A DNA stretch of 64,000 nucleotides from contig JBAMJV010001372.1 in the NCBI GenBank assembly GCA_037951105.1, positions 114,510 through 178,509 of the forward strand, read 5' to 3'. The stretch comes from Echinarachnius parma. Its lineage: Eukaryota; Echinodermata; Echinoidea; Clypeasteroida; Echinarachniidae. Shown piece after piece: positions 35,493 through 47,364 of this stretch (positions are counted from its first letter, which is position 1; every line of letters begins with the position of its first letter). The notes beneath the pieces are model-generated. The model searched no databases. It was not told the origin of the DNA and saw only the letters and a list, made by a program, of their open reading frames with translations. A program made the translations under genes and the position numbers.

Positions 35493-37609
35493 CGATTTTA
35501 CGTAGCATTAGCAAATTGGCATGTATCATAGATCTGCTGCAATATATCCCTCTCTCTCACTCATTCTTCCTGCCAAATGGCCGTACAACTAGGAGGTGTG
35601 CAGCAATGGCTAATTACTAGTTTTGTTTTTTACAATCAAATCACAAGGAATAGAAATTACAGTTTAAAAGGTTTACAAATTCAGAGCAATAAATGAGGAG
35701 CAAATGTACAGTTAATTTAGTACATATAGTTGACAATTAGGAATCTACAAAGACTGCAAAGATGCAAGCTACATACAGAACTGTACATTTAAATTTTAAT
35801 GTTCAGTTTTTCAGTTGATAGGATGCCAGAGTGTTCATCCGAAAGTAGCTGGTTCAAATCAGACCACAGTCTGAGTCAACTTTATTTTGCTTCCCATTTA
35901 TTGTTTTTTATTAGTGGAATTTACTTGTTGAAAATCATGACCAAGATTTATTGTGATGAAGTTTTAATGTAACCTAATGTGATGTCTCTATATTTGATCT
36001 AGCTGTCTTTTCTGTGTTAATTGGACATCGATCTGGGTCCTGTTTCATAAAACTTGTTCAATCATTGTAATTTTAATGTCCAATTATTGTAACTTAACAG
36101 CTGCAGTGCTATTGGCTGTTTACCTACATGTACTGGGTACATTACTTAGATATTTACAACAATTTAAGGAGAAAAAAGTTTCATGAAACAGGGCCCAGAA
36201 ACTTCCATTACTTCCAAAATGGAATCAACTACTTATTTAATTGAGAAGATATCAATTTAGTAAACAAAAACAGGGCAGGGTTTATTTTGTATTATCCATT
36301 GTTAATACATGAGCGTATCTGATGAATGCAAGTGCCTTATAGGAGGCATAGCCACACAATTTCCAGAAGATAAATGTTAATCATGTAAATTGAATGACTT
36401 CAATAATCAATATTTTCTTTTAATAAGAGGAATCATCATTTGTAGCATAAAAAGCAGAGTGGAGCACAATTTTGCAGAAAGTCGGCTTTAAAGTATGCCA
36501 TAAAAAGAATGTGTTTCTTTGAGAGTTAAAGGGTAACATCAGAAACATGATTTAATGAATGTGTAGAAATGGTAATGCCAATTTTTTGTTTTACCTAATG
36601 AAAACATTTCCCACCATTTTGTAACTTCCATTATCCATTTATCCTTGTTTGCATGTAGTTAATAGATTGTGGGAGATATATGTCGAGATGAAGTCTAAAA
36701 GGAGCAAGATAATTGCGTAATGATAATATCATGATTTACACAGTAATTGTTGCATGTGTTGTTTGTTATCTCTAGTGTGTGTGATTGTGTACGAGTTATA
36801 AGGGTAGTTACAATCAGTGAAATTGTATTTTCTACAGTTTATTTCATACTTTCTTGAAATGTATTATAAGCTTTTAAGCAATTTCCTTCTTCATGCATTC
36901 AAAAAGTTTATCTTTCTGACACGTCCCCCAATGCCCCCCAAATTTCCCCAATAAGTAGCACAAGCAGATTATTTCATGATCTCTAGAAAAGTATGCAAAT
37001 TTAATGTGAGTTATAATAACATTTATATAATCAATATGTTCATCTCATCCAGAGTTTCAAGTTCATGTAAAATGACGATTACAAATCCTTACAGGTCTTT
37101 AAAATAATAATTCAAATTTCAATGTCGAGTCAAGTCTGGTATTAATACAGACACAAGTTCTTACATGGTCAGATTTTAGCTATCAATTCTAATATATTGA
37201 GTTCGCCTTGAAAATATAATTAATCCGTACATTATAAGAATGCCACCATAAAGAATTATATAAACATAAATTATGTTAAACGTGTGTTCCTTCTTTACAC
37301 AATACATGTAATACATATGTCCATGTCCTGAACAAGAACTTGACTCACTCTTGAGTAATCTCTTTGTCTCAACTCTCAACAAACTGTACATACATTGTAT
37401 GTGTTTTCATGATGATGAATGTACAATAATTATAATTATTTTCTATTTTCTGTTTTATAATGTATATTCTTTTGTAGATAGTGTATGATGGAGTGCATGA
37501 ATGTATCTATAGATCAAATTCTTTAGTTCAAGAATAAATGTCTATGACAACATATATGATTTAGTTTGTGCAATTTTATTTCATGATACTGGATGAAACA
37601 TTCAAAATA
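35493..37609. other. HSBP1 3' UTR and intergenic DNA
   Basis: An AATAAA at 35685-35690 could be the HSBP1 polyadenylation signal. A MITE (GGGTCCTGTTTCATAAAAC and inverse) is at 36035-36196. No other gene recognised up to 37609. Confidence 0.45.
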
Positions 37610-37786
37610 CAGTGAAACTTCATTATAACGATCACCTTGGGCCCATTAAATTTACCTAGATATATCAGATATCCTGTTGTATTAGCCTATTAGGACTTTA
37701 AAATAATACAATACATGGAACCTGAACTTACCTCGCCATATCAGGCAACTATTTATACCAGAGCTCGCTATAAAGAGGTTTCACTG
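37610..37786. mobile_element. TA-flanked MITE (CAGTGAAAC ends)
   Basis: CAGTGAAACTTCATTATAAC at 37610 and AAAGAGGTTTCACTG ending at 37786, TA on both sides. Member of a widespread CAGTGGAACCTCGTTATAAC-type mariner-like group. Confidence 0.7.
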
Positions 37787-38425
37787 TACGTGTACACAAT
37801 TTGTCATGATTTTAGCATAATACTTTCTTTGGCTTTCTGGTTCTGCTTTTTTTTCAAAAGGTACATTGCTCTGTGCTAGAAAATTCATTGGATGGGCAAG
37901 TTATATATAAACCCCTCACAAAAGGTTCAGAAATGCAAGTTTGAGCATTCATATCTCTCTTGACCCTATATTATTTACATGAATTTGGCATCATTGAAAA
38001 AAAAGCCTGTTTCCTCTCCTTTACATTGATGCCCCATTTGTTTTGGTTATGTAAGTATGGAATGTACTTAACACCAGAATATGGGGCCAAGTAAATATTG
38101 AAATATATCAAAGTTCATTGTTCTTGTGTGACCGCCTCAACACCATTCACAAATGGAGAATTCACATTGACAGTAACATATTTTGCAAAATTACATTTTT
38201 GACATGCATCCATTATTACATAATCATTACATATGAGGCATCAGTGTAAATTTTGACTAAGACAAAAGCAAGAATGAAATAAAGAAAACAAAAACACAAG
38301 CTTTGGAGTGTTACAGGAGTGTAGCATGTAGTTTTTTTGATTTATTAAAAATATATTGCAAAACTATATTTTGTACAAAAATGTCTGCATCAATCAGACC
38401 ATTAAACATACACTCGCATATGACT

Positions 38426-38580
38426 ACAGGGCTCCGTTGCACAAAGATGTACAATCGATTGGAAGTAACAATTCATTGCAAGTCGGATCATGTGTTCTAG
38501 ATGCGCGAATCTGATTGGTTGAAATGCACACAATTTCTGACTAACAAGCGATTGTATCTCTTTCTGCAACAGGGCCCCAG
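38426..38580. mobile_element. Short MITE with GGGC.CCGTTGCACAAAG ends
   Basis: GGGCTCCGTTGCACAAAG and inverse CTTTCTGCAACAGGGCCCC. Relative of 8635-9206. Confidence 0.6.
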
Positions 38581-38625
38581 ATGTTTTACCTCTGACAGAG
38601 AACAGTTCTGCAGTTTGTCCTATGA

Positions 38626-38834
38626 CAATTGGGTGATTTCAAGTATGGTGTTTAAGGTTGGTGTTAGTGTTTATTAAACACTAACACCGGCCTTAAACAC
38701 CATATTTGCAATCACACAATGTCACTGTACACCATCCTAACACGAAGTCATCTCAAGTATGGTGTTTAAGGCCGGTGTTTGTGTTTAATAAACACTAACA
38801 CCAGCCATAAACACCATACTTGAAATCACCCATT
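38626..38834. mobile_element. Two adjacent palindromic MITEs (copies 2 and 3)
   Basis: Hairpins at 38626-38720 and 38748-38834, both with TCAAGTATGGTGTTTAAGG and its inverse, separated by 27 bp. Same family as 16770-16885. Confidence 0.7.
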
Positions 38835-38845
38835 GTTGCCAAGTA

Positions 38846-39193
38846 CAGTGAAACCAAGCATGTCGGGTCTATTGAATTTACCTGGTTATACAGTGGAAAC
38901 TCGTTATAACGAGGTCCTTGGGACTATGAAAATCACCTTGTTATATCAGGTTTCTCATTATATCAGAGTCAACAAAACAAAGAAATATAAAGAGCTGGGA
39001 CCAGCAAAACTACCTTGTTATAAGGTTTTGTTATATCCAACCTCTTTATAACGAGGTTCCACTGTATCAGATATCTTTTTGTATCAGGGCTTTAAAAACG
39101 TCAAAATACATAGAACTTGGACCTTTGAAATAACCTTGCTATATCTGGTACCTCGTTATTCAGTACAGAGTTTGTTCTAAATAGTTTCCACTG
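38846..39193. mobile_element. Mariner-like MITE nested inside another of its own kind
   Basis: Outer element: CAGTGAAACC at 38846 to TTTCCACTG at 39193, flanked by TA. Inner: CAGTGGAAACTCGTTATAAC at 38891 to AACGAGGTTCCACTG at 39064, flanked by TA. Removing the inner copy restores CTGGTTATATCAGATATC, matching the copy at 37660-37675. Confidence 0.7.
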
Positions 39194-39590
39194 TACGTTT
39201 TCCAAAAGAGGACACGTACCCTGAACATTTAAACGGAGAAAACAGCCTTGGATATGACCGAGTACTGACTGTGTTATACTGAACTAAATCATGTTAATAT
39301 TACCAAATTACTTTAATAATTACTATTAAATTACAATTAATCACTTTTAAAATAAGATTTCCAGATACTCTTTGTCACAATCCTTTAACCCGACATGTCT
39401 CGCATAAAAAAACCCTCACAAAAAGTTCCACAATTCAAGTTTGAGCATTGGTATCTATTTTGTTATCTGAATTTTGTAAAATTCATGTATGATAATATAA
39501 AGACAAGAAATTTATGAACGCTCAAACATGAATTGCAGAACTCTACTGAGGGGTTTAGTTAAAAACATCCTATTCTTTAATCCACAGACA

Positions 39591-39937
39591 GGGTCCTACT
39601 AATTAGCGCGAACAAGTGCGAAGTATTGCGAACAAGTGCGAAGTATTGCGAACAAGCGCAAAGCTATTTACTGCGAACAAATTTCCCATTCGCATAGCAA
39701 TCAATTACCAATTACTGCGAACAAGCGCGAAATGGATTTACTGCGAACAAATTTGTTCGCATATGAAATCCTGTTCGTGCTTGTTCGCAGTAATTAGTAA
39801 TTGAGCGCAGCAATTACTAATTACTGCGAACAAGTGCATGCTATGCGAATGGGAAATTTGTTCGCAGTAAATAGCTTCCCACTTCTTCGCGCTTGTTCGC
39901 AGTACTTCACACTTCTTCGGGCTAATTAGTAGGACCG
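39591..39937. mobile_element. TIR element with 8-bp duplication and GCGAACAAG repeats
   Basis: GGGTCCTACTAATTAGC and inverse GCTAATTAGTAGGACCG; CACAGACA at 39583-39590 and 39938-39945. The interior is built of GCGAACAAGTGCGAAGT-type units in both orientations. A decayed relative starts near 56738. Confidence 0.75.
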
Positions 39938-40283
39938 CACAGACATCTTCTTGATAGAATTCTCAGGGTCAAAATTCAAACATCCCAGAATGACCGACAT
40001 TAGACTTTTGCACAAAACGGTTCCATGGATTTTGCTCTGCTGACAATTGCTCCAATTTAAATTTTTCATAAATGCAAGCCCACAAGCCTTACCCAAACTG
40101 TAAAGGGATCTAGTAGTAACATTGTTAAAATCCACAAAACTTACTTAGAAATCTAGCAGTTCTCCTTGTTGTACATGTATTTGTATTCCAGGGAACACGT
40201 TTTGGTGCTCCAACTATCCCTTTTGTTAGAAAGATATTTATGATTGAAGTGCTCAAATTTGAAGTACCAAGGTAATTAGAATG

Positions 40284-40560
40284 TCAAACCTGTCTAAAAG
40301 CGGCCCTCTGTCTATAGCAGCCAATCGTTTCTATAGTGGCCATCAATATCGACAACACTGGTCACTTTTCTTGTTTCCATTTGGTTGGTTGGTTCGTTCG
40401 TTCGTGTCTCCTTAATTAGATCAAGATAAAAGATACAGTTCTTAAATAAAGTTTGTCCATCTCTCGATGGCTGCGATGGCTGTCTCATTAATGAGGGACA
40501 GGTCGTCATCCGTGCAAGCCATATTTAAAAGCCATTTGGTTGTCACTATACACAGGTTTG
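40284..40560. mobile_element. MITE with CAAACCTGTCTA ends
   Basis: CAAACCTGTCTAAAAG near 40284 and inverse CTATACACAGGTTTG near 40545-40560. Just downstream of the USB1 stop. Confidence 0.5.
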
Positions 40561-40868
40561 ACTATACTTATACTTCAATGCTTTCCTCACATCTAAATAA
40601 AGGCACTTCCTAACAGTGATTGTCCTATTGCACCTTCATTGCTCCTGCCATTTTCACGATTTGCTGCTGCGTTCGATTACAAACATTTTTCAGTCTGTAT
40701 GACTTTCTTTTGCGTTTTCTTTTGAAAAAGTTCCATAGATACATTCCTTCTTGGGCACTTTCTATAAGAGAAAGTCCTGTTGCATCATTCTTCATTCTGT
40801 CTGCCACTTTCAAGAGTTGAAACTGTGTTCAATTTTATTACCAACATTTTAGACTTGATGATGTGCTG

Positions 40869-43800
40869 TCACCTCAGAGGGAAGACAAATTTCTTGCATC
40901 CGCTCTTGCAGTGGACCTCTTTGACCCTGATCGTCAGGCCGGCCGAGTGCTGGTACAGTTTTTCCTGTAGCGATTAAACAAATATAGGAATTAAGCAAAA
41001 TTGGATAGACAATGAGCTTTAAAAAAAAAAAAAAAGATTGGAGAAAAAGCGGAAATCCGCGGAAACGCAGAAATTGTTCATGTCTGACATTAATTTGTTT
41101 TGGCTTGTGACCCAGTCGGACAAGTCAAAACAAGATTTTTCAAATTCTAGTGGCCCCAAACTAAGAAAAAAAAGATCTTGTTATATTTGGTTGCCCATTT
41201 GGGCCAGAGGAATTTAGGATCAATGATATTTAGCAGCCCTGGGCCAGTGGGCTTGCTCCTAATTTCAAAAGAACTAGGTATATAATTTATTCAAACATAT
41301 CTATAAGCAAGGAAAACTGACCAGAAATGTATAATATGAATGAACTAGATGGATCTTCGACTGCGCGCAGTAAAAAATTATGCCTCCGCTATGACGCAAT
41401 TTTCAATATCAAGCCCAAAATAACGTGCACTGAAATTTTGTTTTTTTCATATATATATTTTGAGTTCTGTGACCTTGACCTATGTAGACCCCAAACTTTG
41501 ATGGCTACATTGGCTCCCAAGAATATTCAGGTACCAAGTTAGATTGAAATCTGACATTCAGGTCTTGAGATTTTGCCATTACAAGCCATTTTTGCATATA
41601 TATTGAGTCATGTGACCTTGACCTTTGACCTCATGGCCCCCCAAACCTAATCCAATCATTGCCACCCGATGGGTATGCAACTCCTTCCAAGTTTGAAATT
41701 GATCCATCAACCGGTTCTAGAGATATCGCGAGAATAAGGCATTTTTGCACATATATCGAGTCCTGTGACCTTGACCTTTGACCTCATGAACCCCAAAATC
41801 TAATCAGATCATTGTCTCCCCAATATATACACTCATACCAAGTTTGAATTTGATCTGTCAACTGGTTCTGGAGATATCGCGAGAACGAGGCATTTAAAAA
41901 CATATATTGAGTCATGTGACCTTGACCTTTGACCTCATGAACCCCAAAATCTAATCAGATCATTGTCACCCCAATATGTACACTCATACCAAGTTTGAAA
42001 TTGATCCGTCAACCGGTTCTTGAGATATCGCGAGAACGAAAACGGGACGGACGGACGGACGGATGGACGTACGTACGGACGGACGGACGTACGTACGGAC
42101 GGACGGACGGACGGACAACTCGAAAACATAATGCCTCCGGCCACTTCGTTGGCGGGCGGAGGCATAAAAATAGCAAACGGGATCCTGTTGGAATCCCATT
42201 TTCTTCATTCAAGAACTATATAAATGAAATCATAAATGAATGATAATATATTATGCAGATTGAGAATGTAAGGGTGGTGGAAATTTGCCTCACCTCCAGT
42301 GGATTTCTTGCCCCCTTCCCACCTTTAGGTTAAAGTGATCCATTAACATTATATTTTTTCCCAAAAGTGATATTTGAGACTTCAATCATATACCAATATC
42401 ATCGGAAGATTATTGAGAATGATATCCGAGATTTTCATAGAAAAGGCATGTTCACCAGGTGAAAACAAAAGTAAATGATTTTATCCTGATCGTTCGCTTG
42501 AAGTATCAAAATTTTGATACTCTTCAAATTCTGATACTCTTGAAATTTCAATCTAAAATATCTCCATAATTAGGGAGACATTTGAAAAATCGAAACCCAT
42601 TTCATTCTTCTGTTACCATAAGCCAAACAACAAGGTACAAGAAAAGTGTGAAAGCTCCCAAGTGATTTGGGTTGAATTTTCACAAAGTGAAGGGATCAAT
42701 TTAAAAAAGATAATTAAAATACACAAAACATGAATAATAACAATTTTTAAAAATACAACAACCAATCTTATTCCTGTTTTTGACATGTATACTGTAGGCT
42801 GCCCTCTCCCTCTTTCCTGCCTTATGGGAGCTGGTTGACCTTTGACCTCCACTACAGTAGATGTACTAAAATATCTGCTCCCTCCCAATTAACCACTCTC
42901 ATCTCAACATACCTTGAGGAGCTGAAGCACGGTCTCGTCAATCCTAGCTGAAACGTCCCCCACACTCCAGCAGAAGCTTACGTGAAACGATGGATCCTGT
43001 TTAAAAGAGTTTAATGAGTAGCGATAAATTAATAAATTCAAACATTGTCAAAACATAGTATTAACAAAAATCCTAATTTTAGAAGTATATTGGCCCTTCA
43101 ATCTTGGCTGAAAAGTTGCCAGCACACTATTCATTACTCCGCCATATGATATAACATCCATTTTACGTGAAATTTTCACAAATTACTTAGTGGACATATC
43201 AGCTTATGTAAATAAACATTTTATCAACCATTCATCACTTTTGCACCTGTCAGCAAAGTTACTAGATCGTTTGCAGCACTGGCCAAACAAACACACATTG
43301 CACAATTACATCATTGAGGATATCTGATATTTATTCCTATTAAATCCTATATATACAAAAATAATAGTTTGTTTTTATTCAAGGAGGAATGATTTTCTAA
43401 CCTTGTAGAAAGTTGGCAGAGCAAACTCCGAGAGACATTCATCTGTCAGCTTCACAAGATCGCAGAGACTCTCGTGACCAGCACCAATTTTCAGACCTAA
43501 AAAAGTTCTGCAAAAGAAAATGATATGTACATGTATATCGATATTAATTAATTAATTAACTAAGTTATTATTATAAACCATCATATTCCTACATGTTTCA
43601 CAACAAAACACACATTTTGAGAATGAGACAGCTAGATTTTGAACAACATTTTCAAATAATAAATAAAAACATTTTTAAAGGCTTTTTAAAAATTGATTTG
43701 ATTTGTACATGGTTCCCAATTTAAACCATATCATCTCCTACTTACGAATGGTGAATTCGGCTTTAATAGCCCCTATTGATTTCTCAACTAATTATATGAA

Positions 43801-46463
43801 ATCCTGGGAAATAGAGACCTTATCTACTGTGCTATTTAAATCATATAACAGTGTACCTTGTCTTTTCATCATTCGTGTAGACATCAACCTGCTGCATTTG
43901 ACAGTGAAAAGACTGCAATCCGCTCATCCTCTCCGACAGAGACTGTTGGAAGATATCGATCCAGTGAAACTGAAGACACACGGTTCTCGACAGGCTCAAG
44001 TGGAGGTCATCGTTAAAGTTAAAGGTCAAATCTGCCGGTAGACAGTCCATCAGAATCTCTACAAGGTTGGACAGGCTGCTGCTCTCGGCTGTAATAAACA
44101 ATGACAAATTCAGATGGACAAAATTTCATAAGCCCATGTCTTAGGGGCTCGAAAGTTGAAGCCAGCCAAGCCCAATAACAATAAGTAATTTGAATCATTG
44201 GCCTGCCCTGAATTCTCATTGACCAGTGGCCCAAATTAACTGCAGCTGCAGGTTGAACTTTGTTTAAAGGAACCAGTAAATGGTTAAACCATCTCACACC
44301 CAAGTGGAATTTGACTAGATGTTCTTTTTAGTTGGGCCACTGTAATAAGTCTGATATAACTTCAGTCTACACAATCTTAATGATAGCTCTGGAATCAGTT
44401 TTGATATTTGTGTAAAATCATTCTGGGCAAGTTTGCTCCAACCCCTTGCTACATAAACCACCAACCTTAATTATTACACTTAGTTATAGATTAAATTTCC
44501 TTTTCCCCTCAAAGTCAAAGTAGTTAAATTATTAATTTAACAAGTTTTGTCATTTTTCAATTTAAAAAACCCACAATGTGAATCTTGGTATAAATTTGAT
44601 CAGGCTAACTACACTGCAGGAAGACACGTCAATCTCTACCAAGAATGGATGCTTGATACAATTGCATCAAACATCCATTCGTTTAGTCATGCTGTAGGCT
44701 GTCTGATAAAGCTACTGGTCCAGATGGAATCCCAGGCCAATTTCTGAAGAGTTTCGCCAAGGATCTAGCACCAGTTTTGTGTTTCATCTTCCAGCAGTCA
44801 CTGAACACTGGACAAGTACCTTCAGACTGGCGCCTGGCGAACATCACACCAATTTTTAAAAAGGGAGACAAAAGCACCCCTTCAAACTATCGTCCTGTTT
44901 CCGTAACATCGATATGCAGTAAGTTGATAGAACATATCATCTTCAGTCAGATAATGCACCACTACGATACCAACAACGTACTACACGACTCTCAACATGG
45001 TTTCCGAGCAGGCCGCTCATGTGAGACCCAGTTAATTATGACAGCCGAAGATCTGGCACGTTCACTGGACCAAAAAGACCAGGTTGATGCGATTGCTCTG
45101 GATTTTTCGAAAGCTTTCGACCGTGTCCCCCATGAGCGCCTCTTACTCAAACTCAGACACTACGGCATCCGAGGCGAACTACAGCAATGGATCAGATCAT
45201 TCCTCACAGACCGATCCCAGCGGGTGGTTGTAGATGGACAAGCATCTGACACGATCCATGTGTCATCTGGTGTTCCCCAAGGAACGGTACTGGGCCCCCT
45301 ATTGTTCATCACATTTATAAATGACATCTCCCATGGTATCACGTCCAAGCTAAGGCTGTTTGCAGATGACTGTCTCATATACAATCCTATTCATGACATC
45401 TCGGACCACCATGCGCTTCAGCGGGACCTTGACCGCCTTCATCAATGGTCTCTTACCTGGCAGATGAAATTCAACACAGAGAAATGTCATCTTCTACGGT
45501 TCTCACTCCGCCGAAACAACATTGAAGGCAATTACCTACTGGGCAATACTCAACTTACAGCAGTTCAAAACTACAAATACCTGGGTCTTACTTTTTCTCA
45601 CAACCTATCCTGGCAAAAACACATTGATGGAATTGCATCGAAATCCAACCAAATGCTCGGGCTTATCAATAGGAATCTACGACGCTCTTCCCAGAAGATC
45701 CGACAACAAGCCTTCTTCTCCCTGGTTAGACCTCGCTTGGAATATTGTGCAACAGTCTGGAATCCATCTACAAAGAAGAGCATCTCAAAGATTGAAGCTG
45801 TACAGAGGCGAGCAGCAAGATTCGTTCTTCAACAATACCGCCATTCTGAGAGTGTGTCTGCTATGATTCAACAACTTCAATGGACTACACTGGAAAGGCG
45901 CAGACACATCTCCTGCCTTAGCCTCCTCTACAAAATTCAGAATGGCATGGTAGCAATTACACCTGACCAACTCCTCACACCAATGGCCCCAAGCATAACC
46001 AGACAATACCACCCAAATAAGCTCAAGCATATACATACTCGAACTCAGCTTTACCAGAACTCCTACTTCCCACAAACTGTAACAGCATGGAATGCGCTCC
46101 CCAATAATATCTTGGCTTCTACATCACTAGGAGCCTTTGCGGGAGCAGTTGCCTCAATCGGCAATTAATGGGACACCTCACCGGTTCCCCTCGACTCTAC
46201 GTCCTGACTGATGGACCCTGTCGAGTACCCAAGTAGAAGAAGTAGAAGTGTAGTCACAATAAACTCACCAGGAACATACACAAATGTTGCCCAGTTCCCT
46301 GGCACATGAGCAAAGCTGCGTATTTTGCCTTGATGCTGGGTTGGGTCGCTCAACTCTTCTGAAGGGGAAGACTTGGTGAACATGGAGAGTATCTCACTCG
46401 GAAGAGGTAGTTCTAGCTGCCGAGTCTTCTCTTTATGTTGCTCGTTTAGTACTTCCGACTCAT
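40869..46463 (-). CDS. USB1: U6 snRNA 3'-5' exonuclease/phosphodiesterase USB1 (N-terminal exon not found)
   Basis: Coding exons on the minus strand: 46269-46463, 43857-44088, 43402-43507, 42913-42996 and 40869-40964 (TGA at 40869). All have GT-AG borders and matching phases, giving about 237 residues. Exon 1 seen here starts mid-codon (phase 1), so an upstream exon of perhaps 25-40 residues is missing. Marks of the family: RSFAHVPGNWATFVYVP; the first HxS motif HLSLSR in the second exon; VYTNDEKTRTFLGLKIGAGH; the second HxS motif FHVSFCWSVGD; and the C-terminus VHCKSGCKKFVFPLR. Family knowledge: USB1 is a 2H phosphoesterase that trims the oligo-U tail of U6 and leaves a terminal phosphate, protecting U6 in the nucleus. 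Both catalytic His/Ser pairs are present, so the enzyme should be active. The 46268-44089 intron contains an antisense LINE. Confidence 0.92.
41345..42168 (-). mobile_element. Helitron-like element, family A (copy 3, full structure)
   Basis: On the minus strand: 5' hairpin (42131-42164, TGCCTCCG..CGGAGGCAT), (CCGT)n/(ACGT)n at 42048-42117, five to six ~150-bp subunits with AAGGTCACA, then ACTGCGCGCAGTC, GAAGATCCAT and CTAG at 41345-41348, followed by T. In a USB1 intron. Confidence 0.72.
44690..46250 (+). mobile_element. 5'-truncated non-LTR retrotransposon (CR1/L2/jockey-like) in a USB1 intron
   Basis: Coding similarity starts abruptly at about 44692 (CRLSDKATGPDGI) and runs to a stop at 46168, followed by a short 3' UTR ending in a GTAGAA-type tail near 46250. 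The hexamer TAGTCA flanks both ends (44684-44689 and 46251-46256), a possible short target-site duplication. The endonuclease half is missing, as expected for 5' truncation during target-primed reverse transcription. The element is antisense to USB1 and ends about 18 bp from the donor of the 46269-46463 exon. Clade placement within CR1/L2/Rex1/jockey is uncertain. Confidence 0.85.
44692..46168 (+). CDS. Reverse transcriptase of non-LTR retrotransposon (partial ORF2)
   Basis: The frame is open without interruption for about 490 codons; the first ATG inside it is at 44777. RT blocks appear in order: KATGPDGIPG, PIFKKGD and NYRPVSVTS, HGFRAGRSCETQL, ALDFSKAFDRVPH, SGVPQGTVLGPLLF, FADDCLIY (the catalytic D-D pair), and KYLGLTFS, then a C-terminal region with LEYCATVWNP. 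The lack of stops suggests a recent insertion. Without the APE endonuclease domain and 5' region it cannot be autonomous. Confidence 0.9.
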
Positions 46464-46664
46464 CTAAAAAGTAATAAGAAAATTATCATCTGTTTATTAA
46501 GCAAGAACTAAAATTAGAACCTGACTGGAAAGTGTTAAAATAACTAATTTTCCTTCAGTTTTTAAGAGTTTAGTCTTTAGTTATAGTCTTTGGGAATCAA
46601 AACCCAACCAACTAAACGAGATGTAATTTATAATTTGATAAAAAAAACAAAAGTGGGGAAGCTG

Positions 46665-47061
46665 TAGATCGCCAAATCTATCGTTTTCATGGCCTCTTTT
46701 ACATTTAATTGCAATATTTTACTGTCGGCCCTTAGAAGGGCAGACAGTCATTTCACTATGGCAAATCACTGCACACAGATAGAGCAAATCCTGGCAAAAA
46801 AAAGTGGCATACCTTTTGTACAAGGCAATTTTTATATTTGGCTGTAACTTTTTTTCTGCAAAAAGATGAATGGTGGACGGTATAGTATACCAGCTTGTTT
46901 GTAATCCTACAAAGAATCAATTAAAACATATTTCAGTGCCATATCTTGTTCATGTAAAAATGGACACTTCAGACCATTTTCCCATGGAGTGCATTTGCCA
47001 TAATGCATATATTGCTCAAGAGACGAGAGGAAAACGGAGAAAACAATAGATTTGTCGATCT
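46665..47061. mobile_element. Short Mutator-like element, third copy of the TAGATCG family
   Basis: TAGATCGCCAAATCTATCG at 46665 and inverse GATTTGTCGATCTA ending at 47061. Flanking 9-mers GGGAAGCTG (46656-46664) and GTGAAGCTG (47062-47070) differ by one base, consistent with a 9-bp duplication. Upstream of the first USB1 exon found. Confidence 0.7.
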
Positions 47062-47364
47062 AGTGAAGCTGAAGTCACTGACTAATAATCGTTTCGTAAT
47101 TATAATTTTAGGAATTTTGCTTTTTATACATTGCTATTGATAAACTAGAAATTGCGCGCTCGGCGGGTCGCGCAGCCGAGCACATGTATCCCCCGAACCA
47201 ATTGCATTGCACTTTTGTGGGTTGTAATATTGTGAACTGAACAAGTTTGGTGGTGTACGTTGTTCTACTAGGCTGGCAGTAGCCTTTGGGCAAGGCCTCG
47301 CGCGCTGTTTGTCCTCCGAGCAGGGTCTGATTAATAGACAAGGCGATGTGCGCTTACAGCAGTG

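Noticed and set aside
40625-40813. 62-residue Lys/Arg-rich ORF on the minus strand
   Set aside because: Falls in the likely 3' UTR of USB1 just after its stop; no motif and open on both strands.
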